64,000 bases of DNA, taken from NCBI RefSeq assembly GCF_002305875.1, contig NZ_CP022098.1, positions 10,664,001-10,728,000 on the forward strand, read 5' to 3'. The notes under the pieces are model-generated. The model did no database searches. It was not told the origin of the DNA and saw only the letters and a list, made by a program, of their open reading frames with translations. The stretch's first letter is position 1; each line of letters opens with the position of its first letter. The translations under genes were made by a program, and so were the position numbers. Below, one piece after another: positions 61,637-64,000 of the stretch. The stretch comes from Cystobacter fuscus (GTDB lineage: Bacteria > Myxococcota > Myxococcia > Myxococcales > Myxococcaceae).

Positions 61637-62977
61637 ATGAATGCTCACGTGAGAACCTTTCCTGACTCCTTCACCTTCGGTGTCGCCACATCCGCGTACC
61701 AGGTGGAGGGTGGCATCGAGAACGACTGGGCCGAGTGGGAGCGGGCCGGAAAGCTGAAGGAACCGCACGTGCGCTGCGGCCGGGGCGTGGACCACTGGAA
61801 CCGCTACGAGGAGGACTACGGCCTGGCGCTGGACGTGGGCGCGAGCGCCTTCCGCATGTCGCTGGAGTGGGCGCGCATCGAGCCGGAGCGAGGGCGCATC
61901 GACGGCGCGGTGCTCGAGGCCTACCGTGAGCGGCTCTTGAAGATGAAGGCCCGGGGCCTGCGGCCGGTGGTGACGCTCCATCACTTCACCCACCCCACGT
62001 GGTTCCACCGCGACACCCCCTGGCACCAGCCCCAGAGCGTCGAGGCCTTCCGTGCCTATGTGCGCGCCTGCGCCCCCATCCTCCGGGGACTGGACGCGCT
62101 CGTCATCTCGCTGAACGAGCCCATGGTGCTGCTGCTCGGCGGCTACCTGCAGGGCCTGATGCCGCCGGGCATCTGCGACGGGGCGAAGACGATGGCGGCC
62201 CTGGGCAACATGGTACGCGCCCACGTGGCCGCGCGCGAGGAGCTCCAGGCGGCGCTCGGCCACGTGGAGATCGGCATCTCGCAGAACACGCTCGCCTTCG
62301 CGCCGGACCGCTCGTGGAATCCCCTGGATCGCGCGCTCGTGCGCCTGGGCGCCCAGGCCTACAACCACTCCTTCCACGAGGCGCTGGTGTCCGGAAAGCT
62401 CCGGGTGAACATGCCCGGCATCGGCTCCACGAAGCAGGACATCCCCGGGGCGAAGGACTCGTGCGACTTCATCGGAGTGAACTACTACACGCGCGCCCAC
62501 CTGCGCTTCCTGCCGCGCGCCCCGTTCCTCTCCTTCCAGTTCCGCGACAAACACGGCCGGGGCCTCACGGACATCGGCTGGGAGGTATGGCCCGAGGGCT
62601 TCGGCCAGGTGCTGCGCGAGCTCAAGCGCTACGGGCTGCCGGTGTGGGTGACGGAGAACGGCATCGATGACCGCGGCGGGGAGCGCCGCCCGGCCTACCT
62701 GCGCGAGCACCTGGAGCAGGTGCTCACCGCGCGCGCCGAGGGCGTGGACGTGCGCGGCTACCTCTACTGGAGCCTCCTGGACAACTTCGAGTGGCTCGAG
62801 GGCTGGGGGCCGCGCTTCGGCCTGTACCACGTGGACTTCGAGACGCTCGAGCGCCGCCCCACCCCCGCCTGCCAGTTCTACCGGGAGGTGGCCACCACGC
62901 GGCGGCTGCCGAGCCTCGTCCCGCCGAGCCCCGTGGCCCCGCCCAACCTCATCGTTCAGCCGAGCGCGGCGCGGTAG
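61637..62977 (+). CDS. GH1 beta-glucosidase-family enzyme
   Basis: 446 residues from ATG 61637. The GH1 barrel shows TFGVATSAYQVEGGIENDWA at the N-terminus, acid/base Glu in LVISLNEPMVLL, NYYTR near 290, nucleophile Glu in WVTENGIDDRG, and the C-terminal SLLDNFEWLEGWGPRFGLYH substrate-site block. GH1 enzymes hydrolyse beta-glucosides or 6-phospho-beta-glucosides; the residue after the nucleophile region does not fix which. No signal peptide, so cytosolic. Its end overlaps the convergent dusB by 22 bp. Confidence 0.95.
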   Translation: MNAHVRTFPDSFTFGVATSAYQVEGGIENDWAEWERAGKLKEPHVRCGRGVDHWNRYEEDYGLALDVGASAFRMSLEWARIEPERGRIDGAVLEAYRERLLKMKARGLRPVVTLHHFTHPTWFHRDTPWHQPQSVEAFRAYVRACAPILRGLDALVISLNEPMVLLLGGYLQGLMPPGICDGAKTMAALGNMVRAHVAAREELQAALGHVEIGISQNTLAFAPDRSWNPLDRALVRLGAQAYNHSFHEALVSGKLRVNMPGIGSTKQDIPGAKDSCDFIGVNYYTRAHLRFLPRAPFLSFQFRDKHGRGLTDIGWEVWPEGFGQVLRELKRYGLPVWVTENGIDDRGGERRPAYLREHLEQVLTARAEGVDVRGYLYWSLLDNFEWLEGWGPRFGLYHVDFETLERRPTPACQFYREVATTRRLPSLVPPSPVAPPNLIVQPSAAR

Positions 62978-63975
62978 TCCACGTCCTGCTCCTCGCCGGG
63001 CCCCTCGGGGTCCGCGCTCGCCGAGCCGAAGAAGCGGCGCACCGCGTCGCGCACCTCGTCGGGAGAGTCGAGCTGGTTGACCTCGGAGCGGAAGAGGGCG
63101 GCGCCGCGCAGGCCATGGCCGTACCAGGCCAGGTGCTTGCGGAAGGAGCGCACCGCGGCGAGCTCCAGCCCCGCGCCCACGAAGTCCAGGTGGGCGGCGA
63201 AGTGGCGGAGCACCCCCTCGCAGCGCTCCTCGGGCTCCGGAGGCGCGCCGCCGAGCAGCTCGCGGAAGAGCCACGGGTTGCCCAGCGCCCCGCGGCCCAC
63301 CATCACGAAGTCACACCCCGTGGTCTCCAGCATCCGCCGCGCGTCCGCGGGCGTCTTCACGTCGCCGTTGCCGATGATGGGCCGGTCCGGGAAGTGCCGC
63401 TTGAGGTCGGCGATGACACGCCAGTCCGCCTGGCCCGAGTAGCCCTGGGCGCGGGTGCGCGGATGGATGGCGAGCCCCGCACACCCGGCGTCGAAGAGCG
63501 CGTGGGCCACCTGGAGGTAGTTGCGCTGGTGCTCGTCCCAGCCCGAGCGGATTTTACAGGTGACCGGCAGGCCGGTGGCCGCGTGGATGTCGCGCACCAG
63601 CGTGGCCGCCCGCTCCGGCTCGCACAAGAGGGCGCTGCCCGCGCCGTTGCGCGTCACCTTCTTCACGGGGCAGCCCATGTTGATGTCGATGATCTGCGCC
63701 CCATGGCTCTTGCCCACGAGCGCCGCGCGCACCATGGCCTCCGGCTCTCCCCCGAAGATCTGCAGGCTGTAGGGCCGCTCCACCTCCGGATTGAAACGGA
63801 GGTACTTGAGGGTGCGCTGGTTGGCGCGCATGAGGCCCTGGGAGCTCACCAGCTCGGTGGGACAGAGCGCCGCGCCCAACTGGAAGGCGATGACGCGGAA
63901 CGGCATCTCGCTCACCCCCGCCATGGGGGCGAGGATGTAGGGGTTGGGCAGGGTGTAGGGACCGAGACGCGGCAT
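62956..63975 (-). CDS. dusB: tRNA-dihydrouridine synthase B
   Basis: 339 residues. Dus signatures: ILAPMAGVSEMPFR (FMN loop), SLQIFGGEPEAM, IIDINMGCPVKKVTRNGAGS (active-site Cys), CKIRSGWDEH, LAIHPRTRAQGYSGQADW, IIGNGDVKTPADAR and MVGRGALGNPWLF. The length fits DusB. Reduces specific uridines in the D-loop of tRNA using FMN and NADPH. The start ATG 63975 is followed by the window end, so its promoter is not seen. Confidence 0.95.
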   Translation of the reverse strand: MPRLGPYTLPNPYILAPMAGVSEMPFRVIAFQLGAALCPTELVSSQGLMRANQRTLKYLRFNPEVERPYSLQIFGGEPEAMVRAALVGKSHGAQIIDINMGCPVKKVTRNGAGSALLCEPERAATLVRDIHAATGLPVTCKIRSGWDEHQRNYLQVAHALFDAGCAGLAIHPRTRAQGYSGQADWRVIADLKRHFPDRPIIGNGDVKTPADARRMLETTGCDFVMVGRGALGNPWLFRELLGGAPPEPEERCEGVLRHFAAHLDFVGAGLELAAVRSFRKHLAWYGHGLRGAALFRSEVNQLDSPDEVRDAVRRFFGSASADPEGPGEEQDVDYRAALG

Positions 63976-64000
63976 GATGGGGGCGAGAACCTAGCGGATT

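Overview
The window is high-GC, densely coded DNA that looks like a myxobacterium of the Cystobacterineae (Archangium/Cystobacter type). This is inferred from DUF2381 (TIGR02268-like) protein, Ser/Thr kinases, SitA-type lipoprotein toxins, a GAF/HD-GYP regulator, DUF1501/cytochrome genes and the strong third-position GC. No rRNA gene is present, so the genus cannot be fixed.

Layout. (1) 1-1708: partial methyltransferase and a divergent phosphotransferase-like kinase. (2) 1709-15208: a roughly 13.5 kb accessory island. It holds a Ser/Thr kinase plus DUF2381 pair, then three lipoprotein toxin/immunity modules: a GHH-type nuclease with two SUKH immunity genes; a SitA5-like toxin with an amber stop next to a frameshifted immunity gene; and a Ntox16-like toxin with an ankyrin immunity protein. 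After these come transposon debris, an ISL3-family IS sitting between two truncated genes, an ART-like ORF and an IS91-type relic. The island is bracketed by a roughly 39 bp imperfect direct repeat of the 3' end of the kinase-like gene. (3) 15249-39762: mostly ordinary chromosome. Genes include GH92 mannosidase, a DUF1501/lipoprotein/c-type cytochrome operon, secreted GH13 amylase, P450, a two-component pair, an MFS exporter, an MscS channel, succinate CoA-transferase, BlaI/BlaR-like genes, an NQO/HxlR pair, GST, hemerythrin, and an antitoxin with a broken ParE.

(4) 39915-53395: a 13.4 kb integrative element in the tRNA-Pro(CGG) gene. It is bounded by a 51 bp direct repeat of the tRNA 3' half. 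At the right end sits an operon of a family B DNA polymerase with a C-terminal helix-turn-helix, an excisionase-like protein, and a tyrosine integrase carrying an inserted zinc ribbon. The arrangement recalls pipolins, the mobile elements that encode primer-independent PolB. The cargo at the left end is an AHH nuclease effector with Imm11- and Imm49-like immunity genes, cut by an IS66-family element. That IS66 has the structure left_part / inverted_right_part / complete_copy, with the 8 bp target inverted between the joints. This is the product expected when an IS attacks itself by replicative intramolecular transposition.

(5) 53423-63975: core genes. These are a response regulator, rpe, a GAF/HD-GYP protein, pyk, a SprT-like metalloprotease, a YkgJ-type cysteine-cluster protein, an NFACT (RqcH-like) protein, a histone H1-like protein, a GH1 beta-glucosidase and dusB.

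As a whole, the two accessory blocks carry weapons for inter-bacterial competition, namely lipoprotein toxins probably exchanged between kin cells and an AHH effector, together with their immunity genes. The most unusual system is the polymerase-carrying tRNA-Pro element. Family assignments come from reading the translations; no database search was possible.
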